A stretch of 64,000 bases of DNA from Paramacrobiotus metropolitanus (taxonomy: Eukaryota > Tardigrada > Eutardigrada > Parachela > Macrobiotidae), in assembly GCF_019649055.1 (NCBI RefSeq), contig NW_026570340.1, forward strand, positions 1 to 64,000, written 5' to 3'. The notes below the pieces were generated by a model. That model did not search any database, was not told where the DNA came from, and saw nothing but the letters and a program-made list of their open reading frames with translations. Position numbers and translations under genes: made by a program. Below, piece by piece: positions 22,341 to 32,446 of this stretch (positions within the stretch are counted from its first letter, which is position 1; each line of letters begins with the position of its first letter).

Positions 22341-22367
22341 AGCACTTGCGGCAACACTACTAAAAAG

Positions 22368-25318
22368 TCTAAACCTAAAACAACATGGTCCCTGTCGAAG
22401 GTGGAACTCACCAGTATTGCGTGTTCAAAGGCCATCCCAAATTCATGGATTGTGACAACAACCGAAAGCGGTTCGATTAACTGTCTTCCCTGGTAGGCCG
22501 TGTGAACGACTCTGCCTTTAATGTGATCGGGGCACCGGTGAATATTTAATTTCAAATCATTTGCCATCTTTAATGACATAACAGAAATGCTAGAACCGGT
22601 ATCTAACATTGTTTTCACCTTCTGATAGTTTATATCAATTACAGAGTACCAAGCTTGTGCATCCAGCGTCGGCAACAAACATACATGATCTGCCAACGGA
22701 TACTGCGAAAAGTCCTGGACTTCCATTTTGTGGCATTGTGGCGTCGGCGACGATAGGCCTGCCGGTAAATCTAGCTCCATCATATTTATCTGTTGTTGCG
22801 GATTATTGTATCGAGCTAACAATTCTGCAGAAGGTTCATACTGACGAGGAAGTGCGAACTGATTCGTACAACCTGCTGCAGGATGTAATCCGTGGCAGCG
22901 GAAGCAAATTTCAATCCCACGATTTGTTCGCCATTTTTCTTTCTGGATATTCCGCTCGTCAAAAGGGGGCTGGCTACTAGCCTGCTGATTTTGTCGGTAA
23001 TTCTGATTCTGATTTTGATTTTGTTGACGATTATTATAACCACCACGTTGGTTATTGTTTCCACGACAATTATTATTTGGGCGGTAATTCCCACGATTAT
23101 AACCGCCGTTATTATTATTATTTACAGGACCATCCTGCTGATACTGCGGATCGAAATTCTGGACCGGCTGCTGAAATTGCGGCTGCATAACCGGCATCAT
23201 CGGATTCATCATCTGTACAGGGACTGGCATAGCAGCTTGCATCGGAATGGGCTGCTGGAACGTCTGCGCAAATTGCACTGGATGATGCTCGACAAATTGC
23301 GGTTGCTGATATACCGGGACCGGGACGAACTGTGGCTGGGGCACACTCAGGACAGGCTGCACTGGAGCCGCGGAATTTTGTTGCTGTGGAATCACCGTTT
23401 CAGTGTATGAACGGGAATATCCTCCGCGGGTATTCCCATAATTTCCACGACCTCCCCGATTCGAGTAATAATTTCCTCTTTGGAACGAGCCACCGCGGCC
23501 GCCTCTATTTTCATAATTCGAATTGTTATTATTACTGCCCGCACTTCTCGGTTCTGTGAATGCACTTTTCTGCGTCGATTCCGGGGCTTTCTTATCTTTA
23601 TTCATTCGCTTCCACAGTTTCTCACAGTCTTGGAGTTTCTTTTCAAATTCTGAATAATTCTTTGGTGATGCGTTGTAGATCTCGCGGAACCATGCTGGCC
23701 GGTGATCTTGTACACCCTCCAAGAGCGCTTCAACCTGCTCTTCGTCTGAAATTTTTAGCTCCTCGAACCATGGGAGGAAACTATCCAGGTAAGCACGAAC
23801 CGGCTCGTAAAGATCCAGCTTACAATTATTCATTTTTCTGCGAATATCAGCTTTAGACAATGAGCCGTTAAAATGCTCAATAATTGCCGGTTTGAAAAAA
23901 TCAGACCATGATTTGCCTTTATTGTCCTTCCAGAACTTTTCGAACCACTGAAAGGATGCTCCGGAGAAAGCACCGGTTACTCTACGACAAGTGACCTCAT
24001 CATTCCAGTTATTTGTGGTTCGACATTGCTCCACGTTCATGAGCCACTTCTGGATTTTTTCTGGATGAGAATCATCGAAGGTAAGTAATTTCATACTGCC
24101 TTCAGTTTTATCATTTCCTTTTTCCGCAAGCTTCGAGATTAATTCGACAACGCATTCTTGTGTAAGCGCTGCTCTATCCGATATTTGCGTTTGCTTGATT
24201 AACCATTCTTCCAATTGTGCACTTCTGGATGTGGATTCGTCACTGGCTGTGCTACTAGGACGACGGTGTTCGTCATCGGCTAGTATATCATCCATCAGAT
24301 CGTTTTCGATATCAGAACCGTCCCTATTTTCAGATCTGCGCGCATGACGAGTAACGTCATCGGACGTCCTTTTAAATATCTCTTGGCGCAAGTCTGCTGA
24401 CCGGTTTTTCTTTTGAGTGGTCGGCGCGGTTTCTTTTGGAATCTGACTTTCAGAAGACGAACGAGGCGTAGCGTGAGCTTCCGAAAATTCGACCCGTGAT
24501 TCCTGTCTGGGCTTCCGAAGGATGCCAGCCGGATTGGTTACGACAGCTGAAGGATGTTCATTGGATGTGGAGAAGTTCTGGGGATCAAACAGAGAAAGAG
24601 GAGTGGACCGCAACACATCACCTGTCGCTACCGGCGCCTCTCTTTCAAAATGTCTTTGACCTCCTCCAAGAGCAAGACCAGAATTTCTGAACTGGAGAAG
24701 TTCGTTGCACGCTTGCTTAAATTCATCCTCCAATTTGGTGAGTTGATCTTGTTTTTCGTACCATTCATCACGAAGCTGTTTGTTTTCTTCATATAAACGG
24801 TTACAATTTTGATCTTTCTCGAAGGCGGCAGCTTGTGCTTCCTTTTTCGCTTTAATCGCTAATTCACAATTAGCGCATTTTTTATCATTCTTAATGTCGC
24901 TCAGTTCCTTCTGGACTTTGCGATTATTTTCCTTTTCAGCATCCAGTAATCCTTCGAGCCGTTCAATTTCTTTTTGAGACTGCTCGTCCTTTTCCTTAGG
25001 AATATGCATCGGGCCAACCGTAGACAATTTATTAAGCTGTACATTGGCTTTAGTTAGATCCCGCTGCAGGGTATCCTCTTTATCTTTAGCGCGCTTCTTT
25101 TCATCGTCTAGGTCCTTAGAAAGCTTTTGGGACAGATTTTGCGCAACCGCTAAATTTTTACTGGTCAATTTATGCGCGTCTTTTTCCGCATTCAGGTCCA
25201 GCTGGGCTTTTGATAATTTCTGGTCTAAATCTGCAACCTGCTTCGCCGTATCAGGGAGTGTTTGGGCTTTAAAGCCGTCGATAGTAGTTCTCGCTGCCGA
25301 CAGCTCTCTGTGCTTCCT
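22368..25318 (-). CDS. Retrotransposon gag C-terminal part and aspartic protease
   Basis: Order: a continuing coiled coil (first about 170 residues); a Ser-rich linker; a retrotransposon gag core (about 23.6-24.0 kb; SFQWFEKFWKDNKGKSW, then VRAYLDSFLPWF); an RGG/Asn/Gln-rich nucleocapsid stretch; a CCHC-type zinc knuckle (CFRCHGLHPAAGC, spacing CX2CX3HX4C, one residue short of canonical); and a retropepsin-type protease with MLDTGSSISVMS and a VVLGLDFL flap-end motif. The frame is open from 25318 and overlaps the N-terminal gag frame by 50 nt in a +1 relation. The hAT insertion ends it artificially at 22368. Confidence 0.85.
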
Positions 25319-26534
25319 CTAATTGTTTTTCCAAATGCCGATTTGCATCCTTTAATCCGTCACGCTCATCTTTCATAGCATTAAGGGCATTTTGTGCGTT
25401 CCTGCCAACATCTCTTGATTGAGACAAATTGTCGGCCGCAATGCGCAATTCATTTACTAACCGGTCATTCTCGGTTTGTTCGTTTTCAAATTTAATGCGC
25501 ATTTCATTGTAATCTGATTGGAATTTTAATTTCAGATTACGTTCTGCATCCACACGAGCGTCCAGGGACATGGAGTTCCCCATTTCATCGACTTTTAATT
25601 TCGTAGTCGCTATCCATGTCCGCAGACCCTGGAGCAGCACGGGCATCGTCTTCCGGGCGACTAATCCCACATCTTGATCGGTTTGTGTAAGGGCTAGAAG
25701 CTCATCAACTTCCTTCGCCTTAGTTAGGAACTCTTCGTCAGGATGTTCGAAGTCTTTTTCCGAAACAAAGGCGTGTAATTTCAATTGAGACGGGTGGAAG
25801 GACATTGCGCCACCCATGATGCTTTTCTTTCTTGCAGATGCTTCCAAAGCTATCTCCGTATTTTCGCCAAACGCCATGTGAATAGGCGTATCATCCTCTG
25901 AATGGCTATCCAACTCGTCCATACTGAAGTTTGGAAGAGGTTGTTGCTTATCAAGGAGACTTTCCTCTGAAAGTGGTTCTACGAGCTTAAGTGGCTCTGA
26001 ATTTGGTTCACTACGAGTAGCTTGTTCTGGTTTCTCGTTAGTTTTCGGCTTTGCCGCTACCGCTCGTTTGGGTCGATCGTCAGAAACGGACTCCTTGGTT
26101 TTTACTCCAACTTTTGCAGCTGCCTCAAGCGCAATAAGAGCCGCTTGTCTACGATCTTCCACATTCTTCTTATACTCGGGTAACCACTTATAAGCCTTTT
26201 TTACTGCTTCGTTAAACTGTTCATCGGTAATATCCAGATAGGCTTCCGGAATGCACCGTTCAGTCTCATACCATCCATTATAATAGAAGGGAGCCTTTTT
26301 GTTTGGATCCACTGACTTCCCCAATTCTTGGAAATCTACCCACGCCTTACCACAGTAAGCTCTGGTTTGGTTGGGTGCCTCCAAGTTCAAGGCGAAGTAC
26401 ATTAACCCCAATGGAATTTCATCCGGTTTGAATTTAAATCTGGTTTGTGTCGCTGCTGCTTCATATGGGCCGATTATGACCTTATCTTCGGGAACCTGGC
26501 TTGACGCCTTGTTCCTATTTCCTGGATTAGACAT
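25269..26534 (-). CDS. Retrotransposon gag, N-terminal part
   Basis: The start is taken as MSNPGNRNKASSQ; the extra in-frame residues upstream are unlikely to be coding. Residues about 20-130 form an ordered N-terminal domain (PLGLMYFALNLEAPNQTRAY), followed by a charged linker and a long coiled coil (LKLKFQSDYNEMRIKFENEQ onward) that continues directly in the next frame. With the C-terminal part, gag would exceed 1,400 residues, far above a typical 300-600. The coiled coil probably drives particle assembly, by inference. Confidence 0.8.
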   Translation of the reverse strand: MSNPGNRNKASSQVPEDKVIIGPYEAAATQTRFKFKPDEIPLGLMYFALNLEAPNQTRAYCGKAWVDFQELGKSVDPNKKAPFYYNGWYETERCIPEAYLDITDEQFNEAVKKAYKWLPEYKKNVEDRRQAALIALEAAAKVGVKTKESVSDDRPKRAVAAKPKTNEKPEQATRSEPNSEPLKLVEPLSEESLLDKQQPLPNFSMDELDSHSEDDTPIHMAFGENTEIALEASARKKSIMGGAMSFHPSQLKLHAFVSEKDFEHPDEEFLTKAKEVDELLALTQTDQDVGLVARKTMPVLLQGLRTWIATTKLKVDEMGNSMSLDARVDAERNLKLKFQSDYNEMRIKFENEQTENDRLVNELRIAADNLSQSRDVGRNAQNALNAMKDERDGLKDANRHLEKQLEEAQRAVGSENYYRRL

Positions 26535-26654
26535 TCTTACGGTGCGTTCAGTAACTATTGTGCTACTGACTATCATAAGTTTCAAAAATTGCGATTGTGC
26601 AATTTAATTTCGCTAAACAGTCCTCCTTTAAGGTTTGAACTGTTCCGCGAAAGA

Positions 26655-27430
26655 CTTAAACACAGCCGACCTTTGCGGTTCGACTGAAGAACTAAATGCT
26701 AAAATTACTTTACCGCACTTTGCGTGCTGCCGTAATTTTAGCTTACAGGTCAATCACCGTTTGCCGGTGTTTACCTTTTCACGGTCACCTATCTCTAGCT
26801 GCTGATTTTTGGCTACCGCTTGCGGCTTGCCTTTATCGAACTGCTAGAGATACAGTACTACAGTACCGAACTAACTAATTACTACTGTCGACCTTTGCGG
26901 TTTCGACTATAGTACTTAATTTATTAAAATCAATCCGCTGCACTTTGCGTGCTGCAGTGATTTTAATTTATATTTTCCACACAGGTCAGTCACCGACTGT
27001 CTGTGTTTACGTTTATCCGGACAACTATCTCTGGCTGCTGATTTTGGCTACCGCTTGCGGCTTGCCTTTATTCAGCTACCAAAGATCCTTATCTCTCCAA
27101 GCCACTAACAATGGCCCAATGCTCACTATCTGATCTATCTGCTGGCCAGGTACACTGACACAACAGTTCACAGTTTATTCGCCGCGGTTACTGCTTTGCG
27201 CAGACAACCCGGAAATTACCCACAAAACACCACTCAATTCACACAGTCAACCTTTAAGGTTTCGACTGTTTTCCCTACGGTCCGATTAAATTAAATTTAA
27301 ATTTAATTGGCGAGGAAGCTCACCAGTGAGGAAGCTCACGATTGCGAGGAAGCTCGCCAAAATAAATTAACTAGGCCAGGTCAGGAACGCTGACCTCCTT
27401 CGGCGCACCTTTGCGGTTCGACGCCTTTCC
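26655..27430 (-). repeat. Structured retrotransposon leader with repeated hairpins
   Basis: A roughly 221-bp unit occurs twice in tandem (from about 26668 and 26889), sharing CGACCTTTGCGGTT, GCACTTTGCGTGC and GGCTACCGCTTGCGGCTTGCC. The motif ACCTTTGCGGTT, flanked by complementary arms, recurs at 26665, 26887, 27244 (as CCTTTAAGG) and 27402, forming four related stem-loops. GAGGAAGCTC-type triplicates occur at 27315-27360. In retroelements such leaders hold packaging and dimerisation signals. Confidence 0.65.
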
Positions 27431-27506
27431 TATACGGACCACTTTTACTGTAAATTACCACCAAACTTTCCACCAATAATTTTCTGTTACATCGGGAAAA
27501 TTAAAA

Positions 27507-27523
27507 GACACCGGTGGGCGCCA
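27507..27523 (-). other. Retrotransposon primer-binding site
   Basis: TGGCGCCCACCGGTGTC directly follows the LTR end (…ACGACA). TGGCGCC-type sites are complementary to tRNA 3' ends (…GGCGCCA). Which tRNA is used was not determined. Confidence 0.7.
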
Positions 27524-28104
27524 TGTCGTGTATAAGCGTTCACACCGGTTAAGGTTCCATGAACAATCTTTACTCTTCCACGCCTGTAATGCTCAATCGG
27601 TAGGCAACTCTCATCTCAACTGTAACAGATCCTTATGGTGGAAATGACGGACGAATCAGGAACACGAGAACTCAGGAATCCCTAAGCAGGAACGGTCTAA
27701 CCACAACTTCCGGTCGTAAGTCCTGTGAGGATCGGCAAGAGCTAGGACGATTGTGTCGCGAGCAAACCTGTGTACTAAGCGATAATCCGGGAACGACTAT
27801 GCACTTCCGTAGGAACAAGTATTGCTGCCTCTTTAATCCAATTCACAACACAGTTCACAACGCTAGGAAATCGTAATTAGAAAACAGTCTCAGAAGTCAA
27901 GTTAGCGACTGCTGAACCACTCGTGCCGATATTAGTGACAACCAGAACTTATATAGACCTCGCGTTATGACATCATATACACCGCTAGTGAAAGAGAACA
28001 GCAAATCACAGTAGAGATTGACTAGATTATCTGTTATGTTGCAGGTGGAAGGCGGACAGTCAGCATCCGTACGTACATCCCGGCGTGTGATCCTACTCCC
28101 ACAC
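27524..28104 (-). repeat. 5' LTR (outer boundary approximate)
   Basis: The inner boundary is fixed by the primer-binding site, with terminal bases ACA. A TGT start at about 28104 (TGTGGGAGTAGGATC) would give a TGT...ACA LTR of about 580 bp, with a TATA box in the middle. The second LTR copy needed to prove the outer edge is not in the window where expected. Confidence 0.5.
27948..27955 (-). promoter_or_regulatory. LTR TATA box
   Basis: TATATAAG within GGTCTATATAAGTTC on the minus strand, inside the presumed LTR and upstream of the leader. Confidence 0.55.
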
Positions 28105-28164
28105 GTCAGTGTTGTATTTGCACTTGTAATAAACATATTAAGAGCGATATTATCGTTGTAAGTG

Positions 28165-28345
28165 TTCTGCGCCTGATTGTCCCAAAACCAAATTTCCGAA
28201 AACGAAATTTCCTCGCGACGAAATGTCCTAAAACAACATTTCTCAAAACGAGATGCCCGCGCGACGAAAAGTCAGAAGAACGCGAAATGTCCTCGCGTCT
28301 GGATGTCCTGCGACGAATTGTCCCACGGCGTAAAGTCGCACTACC
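28165..28345. repeat. Minisatellite of CGACGAAATGTCC-type units
   Basis: About eight imperfect units of roughly 20 bp based on CGNGACGAAATGTCCT alternate with AAAACNAAATTTC. Related motifs (GAAATGTTACG) recur at 30.1-30.7 kb. Confidence 0.5.
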
Positions 28346-29015
28346 ACTTGGGCGTTTGGGCACTTGTCCGTGTGCGGTACAAGCACTCGTAGTAGTACTC
28401 TGTCCAAATGCAACGGGAAAAAGCCATCCAAAAAGCGATATGTGTTATGGGTACAATCCCCGAGCAGGATATCATTGAACAAGTGTTTTGCTATAGATCT
28501 CGTTTTTTTAGTACTCAGTTTGTACTTACATGTGCTGCTCATTAAAGACCATGCAGCGTTTGTCCATCGTGAAAAAGCATACAAAAATATGTAATGTATG
28601 CGATAGAATAAGCAGGGAAGCCAAAAAGCGGTAGGCGGAGCCTTTACTAACTATCTGTTCTACATTGTCATTGAAGCTTTTTCATTGCTATGTCAACTAA
28701 ACACACATCAGTTTTCTAGTATTTAGTACTAGTAAAGCACGTAACAACTCACATGGTAACCAGTATTAATTACCATCGTCAACATCACAAAAACGCAATT
28801 CATTGGTAAAAGCTCTGGAAAAGCTGCAGAATTCAAACGACACTGCATCATTTTGTTTCCGTCGTTTTGTTTTCAAAATGAGATCAGTCGAGTGAAGGAA
28901 CGGAAAGAGTACAACGGGAGTGTATTAGACCATCCTGTATTTTAAGATATTCGAGCACATGGGTGAACAATGTAGGCCCGCGCAACGAGAAACTGCGGGA
29001 GCTGCCACTAGGCTC
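28346..29015. other. Non-coding spacer
   Basis: No gene is supported. It includes the region 3' of the Tudor/F-box-like gene. Confidence 0.4.
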
Positions 29016-31752
29016 TCAGACGCGGTAGATTTCGTTGATGCCGTAGATGGCCATGCGGCTGAGTGTGCGTACATCCAGTTGGCGCAAGTCCACATGCTTC
29101 CACATGTCCACATTCCCCTCCGCGTCAAACCCGCTGAACCTGCAATGCAAATAGACGCAGGTCTAATTTCAAGCGCTACCAACGAGTAGCCGCACCGTCT
29201 ATAGGGCACTCACAGGATGATGTAGGTGTGGATAGATCCCCACTCCTCGGGATACTTGAGAGTGCGCACCCAGCGCGCGTGCACCGCCGTGACCTTTGTC
29301 AGCATCTCCTCCGTGACCGGCGGGAAGTGGACGTTCAGCGCCTGCATGAGCGCGCCGACATCTTTTCGCGGACTTCGCTGCATTTCAGAAGCAGCCGCGG
29401 AATGGTGATTTGCAGTTTGTCAATGTCCAGCGCGTGGGACTCTGTCGCCAGGGGCAGCATGAGGTCCTTCTCGCGGGCACGCAGGAGATGAGCGGGTTTC
29501 GGATTCGTCAGGTGCGGATCGCACTCGAAGGCGTGAAACATCGCCCGGCCAAAAAGGTCGCTGACGGTCCAATTGATCAGCAGAATGGCGTCACACAAGT
29601 GTTCATACTCTATTGCAATGCCCGCTGCCGGATGCTGCGAGAACCCTGTCGGGGAAATGCAGGAAATGGTGACCGGTTTGTCGCTAGTGCGGTCTTTGAA
29701 GACGATAAATTGCAGATGGGTTTCGCTGTCGTTCAGCCAGGGCAACACCAAAATGAAATGTTGTCGAACGAGCACTGGCAGAAAGGTGAGAGTGAGGGTG
29801 GCGGAAGTGATGGAGCGGCTCAAGAGAAGGGCCGCTTTGAAGCAGTTGTCCGCGTCGGATTGCAGGTCGCAACAGCTTTCCAAGGAGATGCTGACGTGCT
29901 CCGCCACGCGGGCGTCGCTCAGCAAAAAGTGCCACAACGCGCAGACCCTGTCGCAACAGTCACCACCATCAGGCATCAGTCACATGCGAGAGGCCTTAAT
30001 TATCTTTTAGCACGTGGTACGTTTCTTTTGTAAATGCCGTTTTGTTCTGGTGCATAGTTTGTACTTTGTACTCGTACCATGATACTTATTAAAGGTGCTT
30101 CTAGTTATAAAAAACGTAACACGACATTTCATAACTCGACATTTCACAACGTAACGTTTCACAACGTACATTTGATGACCGTAACATTTCATGACCACAA
30201 CATTTCGCAACCACAACATTGTGGTTGCGAAAAGTCCAGGTTGTGAAATGTTACGCCATGAAACGTTACGTCTCGAAAGCTATTTTATTGCTGTACGAAA
30301 TAGATTTTGTAATTTTTGGATGTAAGTGGATTAACAGGTATTTGAGAGGGCTTTTCAGAAATAATAGTAGTACCTACCATAATCTCCGTATTTGTACTGT
30401 CAAATATTAATTTTTTTATGTGTGGACAGCATGGTTAGGCAAAAAAAATTAACTTTATTGATTCTACCATTTGCCAAAAGCAGTAAAGATAATGTTGTTT
30501 TCTGCACTACGCAAAGTGCACTATTCTTTAATTGCGGAATAGAAGTTCCGGCTTGGTCATGAAATGTTTCGGTTGTGAAAAGTCCAGGTTGTGAAATGTT
30601 ACGCCATGAAACGTTACGTCTTGAAATGTCGGGTTGTGAAAAGTTAAACAATCATAAAAAAAGTACGTTAATAATCGACAAACTTCAGTAGTTATTTAAT
30701 TAGTGTTACCGTTTGGTCCTCATTCGGGAATGCACATCGAGATGACCCAAGATTTCGCTCTGCAAACACGGCGGCAAATAGCCAATTCCCGCAAACGACC
30801 ACTCAGCATCGCTGCTCAGATCTGCAGAGACGACAGGCAACGCATACCAACTGTCACAAATAACAACATACGAGCCAGGTTACTGACCGGCATCCGGTGG
30901 GCGGGCGTCTCGCCAGCTAATCGGCGGCAGACTATCCCGGCTCTGCAAATGCGTCCGCAGTACTTCGGCCAACGTTTCCTCCGTCTTGTGGGCCGTCTCC
31001 GCGTCCTTTGCGTAACTGGCGACGATGAACGTGCAACCGTCCTTCTCAACGCGCATGTGGAAGCGACAACGGTCGAGGAGGAAGTAGGGCCCACTGGACG
31101 CGTGTTGCCGCTTGAAAGCGTCGCGCAGATGCTTGACAACGCGGAATTTGTCGGAGGCGTCGCTGAGGACATTTTGCGCTTGTTCCAAGGGAATAAAGTG
31201 TTTGGTGAAGAGCAGGTCACTATCCCGCTCCAACAACGACGGACCCGGCGGCGGCCAGAGACCGGCAAGTTGACCTTTGTGTACTGGTTGAAAGAACTGG
31301 ATTGTGTGGTGTTCGAGACAGAGGTGGTGTGCCTGACAGTCGGCGCAGTTGGCAACCAGCCGCGTGGTGATGTGGAACATTTGACAGGATCTGGCACAAC
31401 CATTAACACAGCACCGCCAGGAGGCGCGTCGGAAGCAGAACGGTCCGTCAACTTCGTGACGCAGCGCCACGTAGCATTTCTGGTTGCCGTTGGCGGTGCC
31501 TGCCTCGCTCTCCCGGTAGAAGGGAAACGGCCAGATAGTGCCCATGTGGATCCACTCGGGCGGTGTCGTCGTGGAGTTGAAGTGGATGAGTGCGTGGTTG
31601 AAGTGGATGTGGGCGTGGTCGACTTCAATGTCTTGAATGTATCCCAGCCACCAAGTGTCGTCGTCCCTCTTCACCGCCACCGTGTTCTGGTAGCTCATCC
31701 AGTAATCCTCCGCCAGTAACGGCCGATACATCCCCATTTCGGGTTGATTCAT
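29016..31752 (-). CDS. Tudor-like/F-box-like multigene-family protein, possibly pseudogenic
   Basis: Exons: 31752-30884, 30850-30710, 29947-29214, 29139-29016; introns are GT-AG and phases agree. The N-terminus (VAVKRDDDTWWLGYIQDIEV) resembles a Tudor/Agenet barrel. A short tandem duplication gives HIHFN-HALIHFN. Exon 2 has an F-box-like helix set (LPPCLQSEILGHLDVHSRM, then RVCALW across the intron). F-boxes recruit Skp1 in ubiquitin ligases. Exons 3-4 carry LQITIPRLLL and LRQLDVRTLSRMAIYGI-type repeats typical of the family I recall from tardigrades. Two lesions: the first intron is only 33 nt and, being a multiple of three, could instead be an in-frame TAA; and exon 3 needs a one-base frame change near 29345-29375. 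The gene may therefore be dead, or contain sequence errors. Confidence 0.6.
30020..30680. repeat. Dispersed repeat and inverted minisatellite in intron 2
   Basis: The intron between the F-box exon and the next exon is filled by a dispersed repeat. Its left part (30020-30100) recurs inverted at 63900-63990. Inside are units of CATTTCACAACGTAACGTTT in one orientation (30118-30215), then the reverse (30216-30270, 30555-30655), which can form a long hairpin. ACAACATTGTGGTTGCGAAA sits at the turn. Confidence 0.6.
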
Positions 31753-32213
31753 TAATTGTCGATCTGCAACAGCAAAGCGTTCTACTTTGCATTTTACGCT
31801 GCACCAAAATATGCTAAATACGGACCTTTACGAAATAATCTGCGAAGCAATCTCGCATTACCTTCCCGCCTGAAAATATCGAGAATACCGGGGTATCTGT
31901 AACTACTGTATTGTTTTCTCTCGATGTTTTGGTAAGACAATGCCAGGTTGTGGGTTCGGTAAAATATTATTCAGTGGACAAATATTATTCCCCGGTTTCT
32001 AATAGGGTTCCAAAGGAGTCAAGTCAGTCAACGTCCTTTATAAGCGGAAAAGGTAGGTATCAGGCGTACGAGCCTGCGCCTGGTGCTCCGCCCATACTTG
32101 GCGTACTTGCACTCACTTACATGCCGTATTCGCTTCTCTTATGTACGTACGTGTGCTGCTGCACTGCACTCATCCGCTACCGCGTGTGCCACACTGACCC
32201 GTGAGCTGTACCG
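31753..32213. other. Upstream region of the Tudor/F-box-like gene
   Basis: No ORF is supported. CTGTTGCAG just before the ATG could be a splice acceptor for a 5' UTR exon. Confidence 0.35.
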
Positions 32214-32215
32214 TA

Positions 32216-32371
32216 GGGCGCGATTCAAGTATTACGTAACAAAAATTTTCAACTTTTTCGACCACCCCCCACCCTTTTGTGACCTTTATCCATGTATTAC
32301 TTATGGGCGGGTAACGCCAGTCGGACCCACCCCCCACCCCCTGAGCCGTTACGTAATATTTGAATCGCGCC
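32216..32371. mobile_element. TA-flanked MITE, 156 bp
   Basis: Inverted ends GGGCGCGATTCAAGTATTAC and GGCGCGATTCAAATATTACG are flanked by TA on both sides, with C-rich internal inverted tracts. The TA target suggests a Tc1/mariner-type or similar non-autonomous element. Confidence 0.7.
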
Positions 32372-32446
32372 TAGTCAAGCTGAACAGACAGAGCTACTTT
32401 TATAACTCTCTCTGTGCTCTATCGCTCTGTCTGTTCAGCTTGACTA
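32372..32446. repeat. Perfect 23-bp inverted repeat (hairpin)
   Basis: Arms at 32372-32394 and 32424-32446 are perfectly complementary and begin TAGTCAAGCTGAACAGACAG. The 29-nt loop is CT-rich. It abuts the TA-flanked MITE. It could be a tiny foldback element or a small-RNA-type hairpin. Confidence 0.7.

Larger units (their letters stand above)
18282..22359. mobile_element. Nested hAT-like transposon, 4.08 kb
   Basis: Perfect 8-bp target duplications CTAAAAAG lie at 18274-18281 and 22360-22367. The ends are inverted repeats TAATGTTGCCGGAAGTGCTC and TAGTGTTGCCGCAAGTGCTC, matching the hAT consensus (YARNG). Removing the element and one target copy makes the host retrotransposon frame continuous, which confirms the boundaries. 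Long subterminal arrays of short palindromes flank the interior. No intact transposase is seen. Confidence 0.85.
11782..28104 (-). mobile_element. Giant Ty3/gypsy-type LTR retrotransposon
   Basis: Read on the minus strand the order is LTR, primer-binding site, leader of about 0.97 kb, gag, aspartic protease, RT, RNase H, integrase. This is Ty3/gypsy order (integrase last). Without the nested hAT insertion it is about 12.2 kb up to the pol stop, well above the usual 5-8 kb. Gag and pol are interrupted by three single-nucleotide-type frame changes. No 3' LTR and no env-like ORF were found between pol and the MITE at 11.1-11.5 kb. The nested insertion and frame breaks suggest this copy is inactive. 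Confidence 0.85.

Noticed and set aside
22892-23410. 172-codon hydrophobic plus-strand ORF
   Set aside because: Its Ile/Leu/Val richness is the complement of the Asn/Gln/Arg-rich gag nucleocapsid stretch.
26655-27430. CRISPR-like array
   Set aside because: Repeats are few, unequal and inside a retrotransposon leader in a eukaryotic genome.
29410-30033. 207-codon plus-strand ORF
   Set aside because: Antisense shadow of exon 3 of the same gene, without domain signal.
30703-31719. 338-codon plus-strand ORF
   Set aside because: Exactly antisense to the Tudor/F-box-like exons, whose splice sites and family motifs fit the minus strand.
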